Assembly: GCF_014905175.1 (NCBI RefSeq)
Contig: NC_057788.1
Location: 17,764,154-17,828,153, forward strand
Reading direction: 5' to 3'
Source: Aphidius gifuensis
Taxonomy: Eukaryota; Arthropoda; Insecta; Hymenoptera; Braconidae
Length of the DNA stretch: 64,000 bases
The notes under the pieces were generated by a model that saw only the letters and a program-made list of their open reading frames with translations, was not told where the DNA came from and searched no databases. Of the stretch, positions 1 to 12,385 are shown piece after piece. The first letter of the stretch is position 1; each line of letters begins with the position of its first letter. The position numbers were made by a program, and so were the translations under genes.

Positions 1-405
1 GAAGCCAACGCGCGTCAACGTGAATGTTGGAAAATTATTGTCATTATTAAGAAATACCTTCAATGCATTAAAAAAAACGTTATTTTTATGAATAAATTAA
101 ATAATTATAAAAAATAAAAAGATAACTTATTTATTTTTATTTTTTTTTTTTTTATAAAGTTAAAAATCTAAACCAAGAATAAATTAATAATATTTAAATT
201 TTATTGTCAATAAAATACAGTCACGATTTTATTTTTCATTTAATACTTGGTTTTAAAAAAAAAAAATTATTAATTAATTTTGTTTTTATTTTTTATCTAG
301 ATTTATATTTTGAGATTCATTTAACTTATTTATAGAAATATGTATTTTTTTAGATTTTTTTGGAAGGTCTTCATTAATAAAGAAAAAAAATTTCTAACTT
401 CCATG
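1..405. other. AT-rich sequence with no recognised feature
   Basis: Mostly A and T runs with short poly-A and poly-T tracts. No open frame, splice-bounded exon or repeat end was recognised before the inverted-repeat element that begins just downstream. Confidence 0.5.
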
Positions 406-731
406 TTAAGGTACATTCTCAGCTAGATTTTGTGGGCGTGTCTTAAATAAAATCCTATGCTTTTTACATTGAAGATTTTGTCATACCAACCCCAAAAAAC
501 CAAAAGTTTGAACTTTTCGTGATCATTTTTTTTGAGTTAACAATTTATTTTTTCCATTATTAATTCATGTTATGCAATATATTTCAATAAAAACCAACTA
601 TATATTGATAAAAACAATTATTCTATAATATTTATTCATTTCAATATTGCACACAAAAATTTTTTTTTGTTAGTATGCATCACTGATTTGTATCAGTATG
701 AAGTTTTTTATTTATATCCAACGAGCACATT

Positions 732-748
732 GGCGCGCTACGCGCGCC
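732..748. repeat. GC-rich perfect short palindrome
   Basis: Seven-base arms GGCGCGC and GCGCGCC around a 3-base TAC spacer, in otherwise very AT-rich DNA inside the TTAA-flanked element. Role unknown. Confidence 0.7.
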
Positions 749-839
749 TGTATCTATACCTTCTAAAAGGTTCATTGTTCATTGATTTTATAAACACAAG
801 TATTATCATAAAAAAAAAGAAGAATAAATAAATTGACGA

Positions 840-1450
840 AAAATTTTTTTAATTTATTTATTTACACATAAATCACACATAATTCACACGTAATTTTTAG
901 TCTAATAACATCAAGATTGAATGTTTACTGAAAAAGTTGTGCTACCTTAATATGTCAATTTTAAAAAAAAATATAAAAAATATTTGAAAAAATTTTGTTT
1001 TTGAATTATTTCTTCACACATAAAAAACACATAATTTGCACAAAATTTCAAGCCCAATTGCATCGAGATCCGATGATTATTAAAAAAGTTGTGTTAGCTT
1101 AATATGCCAATTTTTAAAAAAATATAAAAAATATTAAAAAAATTTTCTTTTAAATTTATTTCTTCACACAGAAAAAACACATAATTTGCACAAAATTTCA
1201 AGCCCAATTGCATCGAGATCCAATGATTATTGAAAAAGTTGTGCTAGCTTAATATGTCAATTTTTTAAAAAAATATAAAAAATATTTGAAAAAATTTTTT
1301 TTCAAATTTATTTCTTCACACATAAAAAACACATAATTCGCACAAAATTTCAAGCTCAATTGCATCAAGATCTAATAATTAATAAAAAAGTTGTGCTAGC
1401 TTAATATGTCAATTTTAAAAAAAAAAATATAAAAAATATCAAAAAAAATT
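840..1450 (+). repeat. Tandem repeat, about four copies of a ~150-bp unit
   Basis: Each unit has a segment like ACACATAATTTGCACAAAAT and then AAAAAGTTGTGCTAGCTTAA. The second segment recurs near 929, 1083, 1232 and 1386, a period of about 150 bases. Units differ by scattered substitutions. The array lies wholly within the TTAA-flanked element. Confidence 0.8.
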
Positions 1451-2156
1451 TTGTTTACTCGCTTTTTATTGTTGTTTTTTCGTTGCTAACGAAATAGATA
1501 AAAAAATAATAGAAAAAGGCAAACAGAAAGAAATTTGTATGAGAGTAAGTGAGAAAAAAACAATGACCAATCAAATGTCCGGAAGACCGATGATGTTTGT
1601 CCTTTTTATATTAGGATTATAATATTAATATTTATTATCAATTTCAATTTTATATAGTTAATAAAACTATTTTTAATAATATTTTTATTAATGTTTGCAT
1701 TTATGATGCTCCATTATTTTGTAATCAAATTTCTTTTATGCAATTTTAAATTTTCCCGCTTTTTCAATATCATGGCTCTTCGTTAGAAAATCAGTAAAAA
1801 AACAACTTTTTACCACATATTTTTAATTAAAATAACAAAATCAGTGCTGTAACTCCATATGAACCAGGTATTAAAAAATTCCTTATTATTTTTACTATTA
1901 TCTATTAGTTTTTCAATAAAATCTTATATTTAGAAATGTAATTTAGTTATGATCAAAAAAATTTCAAACATCCCCTCCCATAAGAGCCCATGTTTAACCT
2001 CTCTAAAAGTAGCCAACTTTAATTAATTATTATAAAAAAAATAAGTCTGTAACATAATATATTATTTCACGAAATGATTTATCAATATTTCAATTACATA
2101 CTGTATAAATTTAAACAAATTCTTATATTCGGAAGGTAGCTGAGAATGTACCTTAA

Positions 2157-3790
2157 GTTGTACAAAAAAAAAAACCATCAAAAAAATTAAAAATTAAAAA
2201 TTAAAAATCTTTCAAAAAATAAAAATAATAATAATTTTCTTTATTGTTAATTTAAAAATTTTATTGTTTTTATTTTGAAGCGTTTATTGTTTAATTATTT
2301 TTTGGCAACAAATCCTTTTTTCTAGTATACATTTTATAGCTTATCAATAGCTAGTTACAAGATTCAATATAACCGAACTATAGACGGAACTCTACCAATA
2401 ATCTCGGATTTCTTTTAATGTCAGATGCTGTTCAATACGCAAAGTATTTTTGCTTCTGTTCATATTATATATTATTATAAAATTTGTATGAAAAAATTAT
2501 GATTGATCTGACTTTGTTTTTATAAAAATTCTACATTATAATTTGTAGGTAAAATAGATATTCACTGGCCAGTTATTATCCATCGAAACTGTATACATTT
2601 TTTGGCTAGTACAAATAGCTAGTCACGAGATTCAATCTCACGAAAATGGACAAAATTCTACCAGGGTTTTTTCTCAGTTTTAATTTTTTTTATCTACGAA
2701 GACTTCACTATAACCTACTTTTTAGCACGAATTCAATCAACAAAAAATAATATTTATGTGTCCTAAAAATTTAAAACCCCTAACAAAAGTCCTTATTAAA
2801 ATAAAGATACAGTATTTTTTGAGTTAACCATTATTCACGTAATAATTATTAAACGAAAATAAATTAAAAATTCACACCAATAATAATTGTTTTTAGTATT
2901 ACATAAATAAATAACACTATCAACTAAATCATACAAATAAATAACAACAGCTGTCTGACTAACGTGCAGACGGAAAAAAAAAAAAAAATGATGCTCTCTC
3001 TTTCTCTATTGAATTCAACCGGCTATGTCGTTACAACGAACGTAACCCCGACCGTGATGTTCGGGTCAATGTAAATTTTTTGTCGCTACCCTCAGGAAAA
3101 AAGTTTCACTTCAAAAACCGCGACAGGGAGGGGGGGGGGTCGTTTGACGTTCGCGGGGGTTCAAAATTTTTAGGGTGAGTTGTCATTAGTATAAATAATA
3201 TTTGTAATAAAAAGTAGGTAATAGTTCGTGGTTATTCCAGGCAAAAAATAAATAACGAAAAAAACTAAAAAATCCGTGACTGGGGAGTGAGATAACTCGA
3301 GTTAGGTGGTGTAGTTCATGCAACTATCTAATAGTAATATTTTTATAAAATTTAATTTATTTCTTAATCATTTTTTTTCAATTATTAAGCCTAGGGCCCC
3401 GAAACCCCAGCCGGCCCTAACTTGGCCGCTAACTCGGCTGTCAGCTTTAGCGTCATTTAGGGAAATACAAATATCAAGTAAATTACGTTTGTATTTCATG
3501 CTGACGATGACGAGTTATAACTTCTTGTGGTATTTCATTCCAGTCATATATGCCCGTCCAGTAAAATATATTTTTTACTTTAGCAGTATTGGAAACACCA
3601 TATTTCGTCTTATTTCTTCGATGAAGTCAGCCGCTTATCAAAGCAACCATCTCGAAACAAGATGACAGAAAAAGAATTTCATCTTTCTTCTTCAACTAAC
3701 TTCCTTTTTCCTACTCTCTTCTCTACATCGACTGATTTTTTCCTGCTCTAGTGCAGAAAAACAACTTTTCCACTACTACAATTGACGCAT
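2157..3790. other. Gene-free AT-rich sequence
   Basis: No convincing coding exon. A run of about ten G residues sits near 3130-3140 and a GC-richer patch near 3390-3450. The open frame at 3318-3665 has no recognisable protein features and is not called as a gene. Confidence 0.5.
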
Positions 3791-4286
3791 ACACTCAGAG
3801 AAGGATAAGTTAACAGTTAACATACCAATATGTTTACATTAAACATACAAAAGTTTAATGTTAAGATATAAGTTTATAGTTAACATACGTATCTTTACGC
3901 GGCTAAATATTTTGATGCGCCAGTCTACTTCTTGTAATCTTTTTTTTTTGACATTATATTGTGATACTATTTTAATCGTAATATAATATAATATGTACTC
4001 GTGTTGTCATAAATTTATTTAAATTTAGTTTTTTTGTAAATTCATTCTTAATTTTACATTCAATTTTCATATTTACATACGTAAATTTACATTAATGTCT
4101 TCAACTATCAGCCTAACCTTCAAATTGTGTCAATTACAGATATCTTAATAGTTAACATACGCATATTAACTATTAAGATACGTATGTTTAATGTTAATAT
4201 ATATATCTTTGATGTAAACTTATCAGCCACCACCCATTTTAACATGGCATATGTTAACAATAAACAGGATATCCTTCTCTGTGTGT
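3791..4286. mobile_element. Short inverted-repeat element (MITE), TA-flanked
   Basis: The left end CACTCAGAGAAGGATA near 3792 matches the complement of the right end TATCCTTCTCTGTGTG near 4270-4286, with one mismatch. A TA dinucleotide borders each end. The interior is rich in degenerate GTTAACATA-like motifs in both orientations, so much of it can fold back. No coding sequence. Confidence 0.55.
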
Positions 4287-6349
4287 ACTACAGCGATGTA
4301 GGTTTTTATCCTCATCGGTATAATTCAACGCGCACACGTACTCATGTTGTCTTGGGGTGGTTGTCTTAATAAGCGTCCGGCTTCGTCGATGAAATGATGC
4401 GAAAAATACAATGCTGCTGAAGTGAAAATATTTTTATTCAATTTAAGATTTAAACTAGTTAGGACGAGGGGCTAATCATGCCCTGATTTAGTGACACCGT
4501 GACACCACGACTACGAATGTAGTTGAAAATTTCTGTGACTACGTTTTGACTACACTTCAGCGTAATCGAAGAAATTTAATAAAAATAATAACTACCTATA
4601 ACAAAGTAATAAATAATTGCTGTGTTAATGAGACAATGATAAATGTTAAACATTTTTTTTCGTCATAATGATAATTCATTGGACAAACATTTTCGGTGAT
4701 TACACCATGACTACGCACATGAATTCGGTTAGGATCAATAAAATTTGGTGCCTGGCCATTTGAATTGTTAATTTATACAACATTTAAAATGGCCGGACAC
4801 AAATTTTTCATTATTTCTAATCGTTAAAAAGATAATAATTCAAAATAAATTTTTGTTTCTCATTAAAATCTCGTAATTAGTCGACAACTGATTTTTCTCA
4901 AAATCGTAATGTTAAAATCATTAAATGCAAGAAAATTTATATCTAATAATTGAAACTAATAATTTATATTATTCTCTGGATGATAAAAGTTAAGGTTGTT
5001 TGTAAATATTTGAGTTTCTACTCGATTTTTTTTTAATTAGGCTTATTTTTTAAATGAAATAATTATCTATCTTGACAATTTATTTCAATTTTTTTTGCCT
5101 CGGCTTTTTATAGATGATGAATGTCAAAGTTGACAACTTTTATACACGAGAATAGTGCGAAATAATTTTTTTTTTCTTAAACAGCATAAGTATAGTAGAT
5201 TCGTTGTCTACTCGAAAACTTTTTTTTTTCTATCAAATTGTAGATAAGAAAAAAACGAATATAATTTGAAAATATAAGTTATGTTTGCCACGGATTTTAA
5301 AAGTTATTCAAGTTTAAAAAAAAAAAATATTTGCTTTCTCGCGGCAAGTGATGCGCACAGACGTGACACACACAAGCATATAATGTAGCTGTGTACTGTA
5401 CTTGCTTGCTAGCAGTAGTGTTAGTGTCTGTCTGTATATGCACGGACACACTTAAAAGCCGGTTTTCGAGACAGAAGCGCAACAAAATTTTGGGTACCCG
5501 GGCATGAGATATAGCGTTACGATATACAGGCCCCTCAAACTACAAATATTGGTTCGACGATGTCTTTTACAAACAACCTTAATACATTTTAGTATACAAT
5601 TTTTATTAACTAAAGAAACTATGAAAAAAACTTGATTTATAAATAAATAATAAGAAAAGTATCAATTAAAGTGGTAATAATTTTTTTTTTGTTTTTAAAT
5701 AGAATAAAAAGGCAGACTCCTAATTGTTCTTTAGTAAACTAACTTTATTACGTTTTTTTTTTTAATTTAAAATTGAAAAAAAATATCAGTAAAAATATAC
5801 ATCTTATTATTAAATAAGACTTAAAGTGAGGTTGGAAACATCGGACACAAACTAAAAATGGTCGAAAATCAGAGCATAGTTCATGTCCTGGTTGATTTTT
5901 ATATTAAATGATAAAAAAAAGGTGTTTGTTTTAAATAGTGAGTTAGTTAATAATATTTAACTAACCTAAAAAAAAATTAACTTATTGTACATGATGAATG
6001 ATTCTTTATTCCAACTTTACCATCATCTACCTCCACCATTAAGGAAGTTACCACTAGACCCGAAAATGTGGTACCTGACTTTCTTGATAAGTTTTCACGT
6101 ATTAAAAATTATTATAAATCCGTTATCGGTTAATTTAGAAAAAAAAAATATATATCCTTTCCTTAGTCCTCAATTCCTGTGATTAAAATAATTAATAAAG
6201 TAATAAAAAATAAATAATTATGATGAAATAACTAATTATTAAATATTTGATGATACTGTTCTTGTATCAAAGAAAAACTTCTTGAATAAATTACTCTGGA
6301 AGTATTGTATTAAAAAATAAATGTTTTGAAACAATCCAAACGACTAAAT
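4287..6349. other. Gene-free AT-rich sequence with one small hairpin
   Basis: No gene is supported. A palindromic segment at 4741-4806 has arms AAATTTGGTGCCTGGCCATT and AATGGCCGGACACAAATTT and looks like a very small MITE. The rest is AT-rich with many poly-T tracts. Confidence 0.45.
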
Positions 6350-6536
6350 TCATGATTCAAATCAATTCAACCTTAATTTTAGAAGTTGTCTTCTTGAAGA
6401 AAATCAACTCACTTCTCGATACGATAACTTTATGTCATGATTCAAATCAATTCTACTTTAATTTGAGAAGTTGTCTTCTCGAATAAAACCAACTCACTTC
6501 GCGATACGATAACTCTATGTCATGATTCAAATCATA
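6350..6536 (+). repeat. Tandem repeat, ~86-bp unit, just over two copies
   Basis: CATGATTCAAATCA recurs near 6351, 6437 and 6522. Between copies run matching segments that contain GAAGTTGTCTTCT and CGATACGATAACT. Confidence 0.8.
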
Positions 6537-6659
6537 AGGTATAAAATAAATTTTTTAATTATAAAAAAAGAAATGTGTATTTATTTATCTATAATGTTTG
6601 TTTTTTTATTTGGATTTTATAACATATTCTATTTTTTAGCTGCCTATATGTCGTTAATA

Positions 6660-6737
6660 AATTTGTGTTCCGATCAGGATTCGAACCTGCGATTACCTAA
6701 AATACCTAAACTACCTAAGCTTTTACCGCGAGTCTAA
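6660..6737 (-). pseudogene. tRNA-like sequence or tRNA-derived SINE head
   Basis: The complement carries a perfect internal B box, GGTTCGAATCC, about 50 bases after a weak A-box-like stretch. A stable acceptor stem could not be traced, and the middle is a simple TAGGTAnnTTAGG-like repeat. It is not a functional tRNA. Confidence 0.3.
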
Positions 6738-7705
6738 TTGTACAAGTTGAAATCTGAGAAAATTTTTACGGAGGCTAAGAGCCGAAAGGCTCAGCCGCAG
6801 TGTTGGATTTATCCCCCAAAAAAAAAAAAACGTTTATAACTTTTAAACTAATTGTCGTAAAGACTTCGGATTTGGCTCAAAAGACGCGGATTTAGAAATT
6901 CTATCGCCCCTAATAAAAAAAAACATTATCTATTCGGCCATTTATTTTTTTTTTTTCACGAAAAATACTATTCGTACGGGAAAAATTTATTTAAAAAATT
7001 TATAGAATTTTGAAAAATGATTATTTTAAGCCTAATATGAAACCTCTGCGACTACTCTATTTTGAGTTATAGCTTGTGCCGTTTTCATTTTTTAGGCAAA
7101 CAATAACTCGTGATAGAATGGTGTTAAAGACTTCATATTAGGCTTAAAACATGCGTACTCGAGAAATCTATCGCCTCTCCGAGAAAATTTTGATCTATGA
7201 ATCACATTTTTCATAAAAAATTGTAAAAAATCGATTTTTTTTTTTTTTTTAATTTAGTTTTTTTTTAAAAAAAAAAAAAGTGACTGAACACATAATGCTC
7301 TTTCTTAAGATGGGCGATGGAGTTTCAGAAGACGCGTTGTTTTAGCCTAATACGAAGTCTCTACTACAATTTTATCAAAAGTTATTGCTTTCCTAGTTTT
7401 CGAGTAATTTCTGAAAAACGCTCTAACTTTCGACAAAATCGTCCTAGATACTTTGTATAAAACTTAAAACGCATATGTGGTAAAATCCTACAACTTTTAC
7501 TCGAAACTTTTTTCAAAAAAAATTATAGTTTTTATAAAATTGTAAAAAATAGAATTTTTGAAATATTTTCGTAATTTTTTTTTCAAAAATAGAAAAAATT
7601 AACCATTGAAATCAGGATAAACCCCTTGAAGGGCGCTAGAGTTTTGAAAACCACGTTTTTTGAGCCTAATTTGAAGTCATTCCAAAGTTATAGCTTGCCT
7701 TAACT
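6738..7705. repeat. Diverged internal repeats around an AGCCTAATATGAAG motif
   Basis: The motif occurs with variation near 7026, 7343 and 7650 on this strand and near 7135 on the other. It is followed by related wording (CTCT, then AGTTATAGCTT). This suggests an old, decayed repeat of unknown type. No coding sequence. Confidence 0.4.
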
Positions 7706-7716
7706 CTACGTAATTT

Positions 7717-8310
7717 CATGGTAGAAATACTACAGGTAAGGCAGTGCGCAGCCTGGTTTGGCCGCTGTGAATCAACCAATCAAAAGATCGCCTTCTCGCC
7801 ACAAAAATGGAAGACTTTATGCGCGCGATACAAATTTGTTAAGAAAATTTTCAAGTTTTTTTTAAATTTTTCAAAAGTTATCATACTTATTCAACTAGAT
7901 TTGGTATATTTTATAATGATTCACATACATCAAAAATAAAAATTAATTATTTATATTAAATAAATAAATCCAAGTATAATAAATACAACACAACCTCCAT
8001 TGTTTGTGGCATAAAAAAAACAACAATAATGAAAATATTATAATTTATTTGTTAAACTGTCTTGGTTTTTTTATTTTTCTGATTTTTTATAAACATGCTC
8101 CACATATATTTATTAGTATTTACAACAATATAAAAAATAGTTGTCAAAACAGTATGTTAGAGAGAGAGGCTCTTATAATAGAGATTGCGTGTTAGAAAGA
8201 AAAGCAAAACAGCTCGATGGCGCGTTGTTGATTGGTTGAAAAAATAAGGCTGCGCAGAACGCGACGAAAAAAGCATGGACTACTGCCATACCTGTAGTAC
8301 TTCTACCATG
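7717..8310. mobile_element. Inverted-repeat element (MITE), ~594 bp
   Basis: Left end CATGGTAGAAATACTACAGG (7717 on) and right end CCTGTAGTACTTCTACCATG (to 8310) are inverted copies with one mismatch. Similarity continues a few bases outward and inward (GGCAGT). The interior also shares GATTGGTTG-type words in inverse orientation. Target duplication not resolved. No transposase. Confidence 0.6.
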
Positions 8311-9145
8311 CGTAATTTGAGCGAAAAAAAAAAAAAAAAAAATTGATTTTGAGAAAAATAAAAAAAAATGTACTATTATTGTATTGTTACTTTCAAAAAT
8401 CATTTAACAGATAAAATTTAACACGGCCCTAGCCGGAGTATTAAAATTTTTAATTTTCAACGGTAACGCGGGCCACATGCCCTAACAAACGTTACCAGAT
8501 CTTTTTGTAATTTCAGTTAAGCTGCAAATCAATACCAATGAATATAAATGATTTTCAACTGTCTCAGAACAAATTTTTAAATGAAATAAAATATTAAAAA
8601 TAAAAAAAACTAATTTAAATCTTAAATTAACAATGAAACAATAATTTTTTATTCAATACTTCTGACGATTGAAATATTTAATCAACTACTTTTTTAAATC
8701 AAGAAATTATTTTATTAAAAAAATTATTTATTTTAGTGTATTTTCCACAATTTTCAACGTTTCCGTAGTCTTCCAAACGCTTCGGAAACCTTCAGGTTGC
8801 AAAGAAAAAAAAATTGCTGTTGTTGAAAAAATTTTTTCTTCATTACTATGTTGTTCTTATCAGTCAATTAATTTTATTGCATAATTCCCTGGTGGAAAAA
8901 AACTCCGGATTTTTCCGGAAGAAATGTTCCCGATTTCTCCGGGTTTCTATACAGTTGAGACAAAAGAGGTAAATTCTAATGACATGGCGTGTTTGACGAA
9001 TATAAAATTGAGATCCATTATCGAAAATTTCTATTACCACCAATGAATTATAATGAATAACAATAATAGATACCTCTTGATTATTTATAAATTATTATAA
9101 TAGTAAATAGTAGTTTTACAATTTTAAATAAATGTAGCGATTCAT
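8311..9145. other. Gene-free sequence
   Basis: No supported gene. CCCTGGTGGAAAAAAACTCC near 8887 resembles the end of the CCCTRGTGAAAATATTTCTC element family seen elsewhere here and may be a solo or decayed end. Confidence 0.4.
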
Positions 9146-9437
9146 GCACGGAGAGAATTTTTTATTTTTTTTTACGAAAAAAACATAGCAAATTTTACAA
9201 TGGCCCATAGCTGAGCTGCGCCATCTATCGGTTTCATGATATTTTCATATGGGCCATAGCAAAATATCGTGTGGGCGTGGCTATTTTTTTTTTGTGTACC
9301 ATAGTAATTTTTGTTATGGTCAAACGCAAAATTTATTCCATTTATTGAAAATATTATAAAAATTTTTTTTTTTATTGTCAATATCTATAATTTATTTATT
9401 TGTTTTTTTTTTATTTTATTTTATTTTATTAACCCAA

Positions 9438-9503
9438 ACCATGGTTTGAACCCCAAACCTTCCGAACAGAATTCCTACGCGTTATCCGCTGCGCCACAGC
9501 AAC
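9438..9503 (-). pseudogene. tRNA-Arg-like pseudogene or SINE head
   Basis: The complement reads like a eukaryotic tRNA-Arg 5' half, with the A-box region TGTGGCGCAGCGGATAACGC. It continues through a degenerate anticodon arm with TTCTG in the loop to a B-box-like GGGGTTCAAACC. The acceptor stem does not close well. It is probably a tRNA-derived SINE head or a dead tRNA; the internal pol III boxes are the strongest feature. Confidence 0.5.
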
Positions 9504-9676
9504 ATTTACAAACGCTAACATTTATTTGTTTTACATTAACAACTTAAACATAAGCAAAGACACGCCTGCGCAGTCGGCTAAAAAGTGGGGGTGGTTGACA
9601 TTTCTGAGTCTGTCATTGCTTTTGCTATGGCCCATTGTAATTTTAACCATGTTGCTTTGTATTTATCAGTGACACC

Positions 9677-11192
9677 CAAGGTCTGTAGATTAATAGACGG
9701 CTGGGATAAGGTCGTCGCATGACTCAGTGCGCATGCGCGGTCAGCCATGTTTGATGCTATTCCCCACTCCTAATGTTCACCACACAATGTAAACAAACAG
9801 TGTATGGCATGTCAAAAAAATTTCAACATCAAAATTTAATCATTTATTTATTGAATAAATATTGTACGTCAACGTTGTGCGATCGGTTGCTTCCCCCAGA
9901 GATTCAGATCATCGTCGAAAATGATCTACTGGTGCTGGTGTGAGCCAAATAAAACCAAGCTCAACGTTATGTGAGGTAAGATTATTTCTTCACATGATTT
10001 TCTTTTTCCTGATCAAAATTATTAGTTTACTAGTTAAAAAATATTGATATTTACAGATATATTTATAAAGATCTAACATAATGAATCTCAATATGAACAA
10101 CATCGTCAGGATGGCTCAAAAAAAATTAAAACCAAATGCAGTACCAACTTTGTTTGGTGATGTTTTGATAGATTTTTTAAGTAAAATTCACCAAAATACA
10201 AGTGACGTGAGTAAGAATAAACATTGAATTTTAACTTATATTAAAGTTGTCTTGATAAAAAAATATTAATAGTTATTTTTTTTTCAGAACATGATGTTAA
10301 TTAGACTTCATGTGAATCACTAAAGCAGTTGTCAACAACAAACTTAGGTGAATCCTTTTCCAGACCATTGCTTGATGTAATCATAGATAAATATACCACT
10401 GACAATAAAAAGAGTTTATTCAAGTTACCAAAGTCTAATAATACCAAATGTTTACCAAGTGATGAGCAGCAGATTGAATTGCCACTAGTAAACTTGGATA
10501 AGGATCATTTAGTATCAATTCTTGCTGATGAATTACAAGCAGAAATAATAAAAAAATATAATGAAGGAGTTATTAAATTTAATTTCATGCTTCAAAATCA
10601 ACATTGTCTTTATCACCACGAAATTTCGAGTTTAAACTAGGAAGTAGAAAGCTTAAAAAAATAAATATTAGTTTAGACTGCGAATTACGAGTTGAATAAG
10701 AAAAAAGGATACTGTCAGACAGACAACGAGAAAAAATTAAAAACAAGTTTAACAAGCTTCTTAATGTATTCGGAAAATTGTCCATTTTTGAAAAACCTTT
10801 TAATTGAGTTATTTTATTCATTTATTTATAGTATGCGACAGGCAAAAGCCTACTAAAGCCAGAAAAATATATTTTGTTGTCAGATAAAAAATTGTATTCG
10901 ATTATTTTATTTTTATATTGAAAAAGAAAAAATTATATTATTCTTCTTCTTTTGTTTCACTTTTTTACAACTATTTATATTAAACTGTCTGATAACTTTG
11001 TCAATTTTTCAGAATATTTAATTAATTATTAATTGAAAAAAATTAAGTGTTAACTTCTTGTTGTATACTGTTTCTGTAATAGACCAGATGTAAGCTATAA
11101 AGATGGTTTAAATAATGCGCGCCTAAAAGTCGGCCATGTTTGATGCTTGTGCGACGACCTTATCCCAGCCGTCTATTAATCTACAGACCTTG
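9677..11192. mobile_element. P-element-like transposon, non-autonomous, with 8-bp TSD
   Basis: Perfect or near-perfect 43-bp terminal inverted repeats lie at 9677-9719 and 11150-11192, beginning CAAGGTCTGTAGATTAATAG. The 8-bp direct repeat GTGACACC lies just outside both ends (9669-9676, 11193-11200), so the boundaries are exact. An 8-bp duplication with ends starting CA fits P elements, and the interior has an AVPTLF motif like the end of a THAP domain. The 1.5-kb length is too short for a full P transposase. A CGGCCATGTTTGATGC-like subterminal word occurs at both ends in direct orientation. Confidence 0.75.
10081..10323 (+). pseudogene. THAP-like remnant inside the P-like element
   Basis: Two GT-AG-bounded exons, 10081-10206 and 10288-10323, join to a 53-codon frame. 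It contains KLKPNAVPTLF, which matches the AVPTIF-type box ending THAP zinc-finger domains. The upstream CxxC part of a THAP domain was not found, so this is a fragment at best. An earlier noncoding exon may end near 9974 (donor GTAAGA). A second open stretch at 10329-10640 follows without an ATG at its head and without recognised features. It may be left-over P-type transposase coding sequence or an unrelated small spliced frame. Confidence 0.4.
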
Positions 11193-11859
11193 GTGACACC
11201 TATAGGATTTCTAAGAGAATTAAATTTTTACTATGGCACATTGTAAATTTTCAGAGGATCATTTTAATTTTGTCCACAGCAACAACGCAAAATTTTATGA
11301 ATAACAAAGCAAAAAAAAAAATAAATATATTTTGCTATGGTACAATGTAATTTTTAGGCTAGATTATTTTAACTTATAAATTTGGCCTCGGTAAAAATTT
11401 CTTAATGCGTTGTAATTTTTTTTCTGAACATAGCAAAAAAAAAACATTATATAAATTGCTATGGTACATTTTAATTTTTCAAAGCAAAAATTGTTTTCTT
11501 TTGTTAACATGATAGTAAATATTTTTATAGTCAGAAGATAGACCCTCAATGATATGGCGCCATAGCAAAATTTGCTGAAAATTTTTCTCCGTGTGACTTT
11601 CTTATATTTCTCTACCAAGCGATCACATTCGTATCCTTACTTATTTCATTACTTTATATATATATAGTTCTCAATTTATTATATAAATAATGTGATTTTG
11701 CTCATTGTATATTTACAGAGCCGTGCCATGGAAGGTTCATTACAAAAGGTATCGGTAGGGCTCGCGTGACAAGGCATATTGCCGTCGTCGCGAGCCAAAT
11801 ACCGGTCAAATAATCATCATTGCAGCAGTGTTACGGGTGATAAAAGTAAACTAGATAGT

Positions 11860-12351
11860 ATGACGGTGATGCTACTGCAACGTTTTTCAGCCCCGCAATC
11901 TACGTTGGTCCAAAAAAAAATCCAAAATTATTGTGATAAAGACATTGGAAGTAGTGGCCATACGGGCCAACAGCCACATTACAAACATTATTCTGAAAAT
12001 AAATATCAAAATATACAAGAAACGTCAAAAAATTATCAAGAACATCAAGACAAACTAGCTACCAATAATACCCTTAATAACATAAACGCCAATGTTAATC
12101 ACAACAACCACAATAATAATAGTAATCGTGATTATAATAGTAATGTTAACATTAATAATAATAATGATAACATCAATAAAAATGTAAAAAATACAGAAAA
12201 CTGTTGTAAAAAAGAAAAAGTTTGTTATACAAGTTCTTTGTGTTTATACAATAGAACACTGGCAAATATTAATATTAATAAGTCAAATAGTAACAGTAAC
12301 AATTGCAACAACAACCATAACAATAATTGTAATATTAATAATAATAACAAC

Positions 12352-12385
<34 letters not shown>

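Larger units (their letters stand above)
410..2152. mobile_element. TTAA-flanked non-autonomous DNA transposon, copy 1
   Basis: Perfect 16-bp terminal inverted repeats, GGTACATTCTCAGCTA at 410-425 and its complement at 2137-2152. Both ends are directly bordered by TTAA (406-409 and 2153-2156), as expected for a TTAA target duplication (piggyBac- or Kolobok-type). No transposase frame is visible. The interior holds a tandem array. A stretch near 1975-2040 resembles a stretch near 26955-27010 in the second TTAA-flanked element, so the two are probably related. The superfamily is inferred from the target site alone. Confidence 0.65.
9146..11600. mobile_element. Possible outer element carrying a nested P-like insertion
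   Basis: Ends CACGGAGAGAATTTT (near 9147) and AAATTTTTCTCCGTG (near 11580-11594) are short inverted repeats. Interior segments such as GCTATGGNNCATTGTAATTTT recur in both orientations near 9180, 9260, 9620, 11235, 11335 and 11460. The P-like element at 9677-11192 interrupts it and a tRNA-like block lies inside. No clear target duplication was seen, so the ends are tentative. Confidence 0.4.

Noticed and set aside
840..1450. CRISPR-like direct repeats
   Set aside because: Units are contiguous ~150-bp tandem repeats without unique spacers, in a eukaryotic transposon.
3318..3665. 115-residue open frame
   Set aside because: No recognisable domain, no splice context, and composition typical of chance frames; left out.
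6660..6737. Functional tRNA gene
   Set aside because: Only the B box is convincing; acceptor and anticodon stems do not form.
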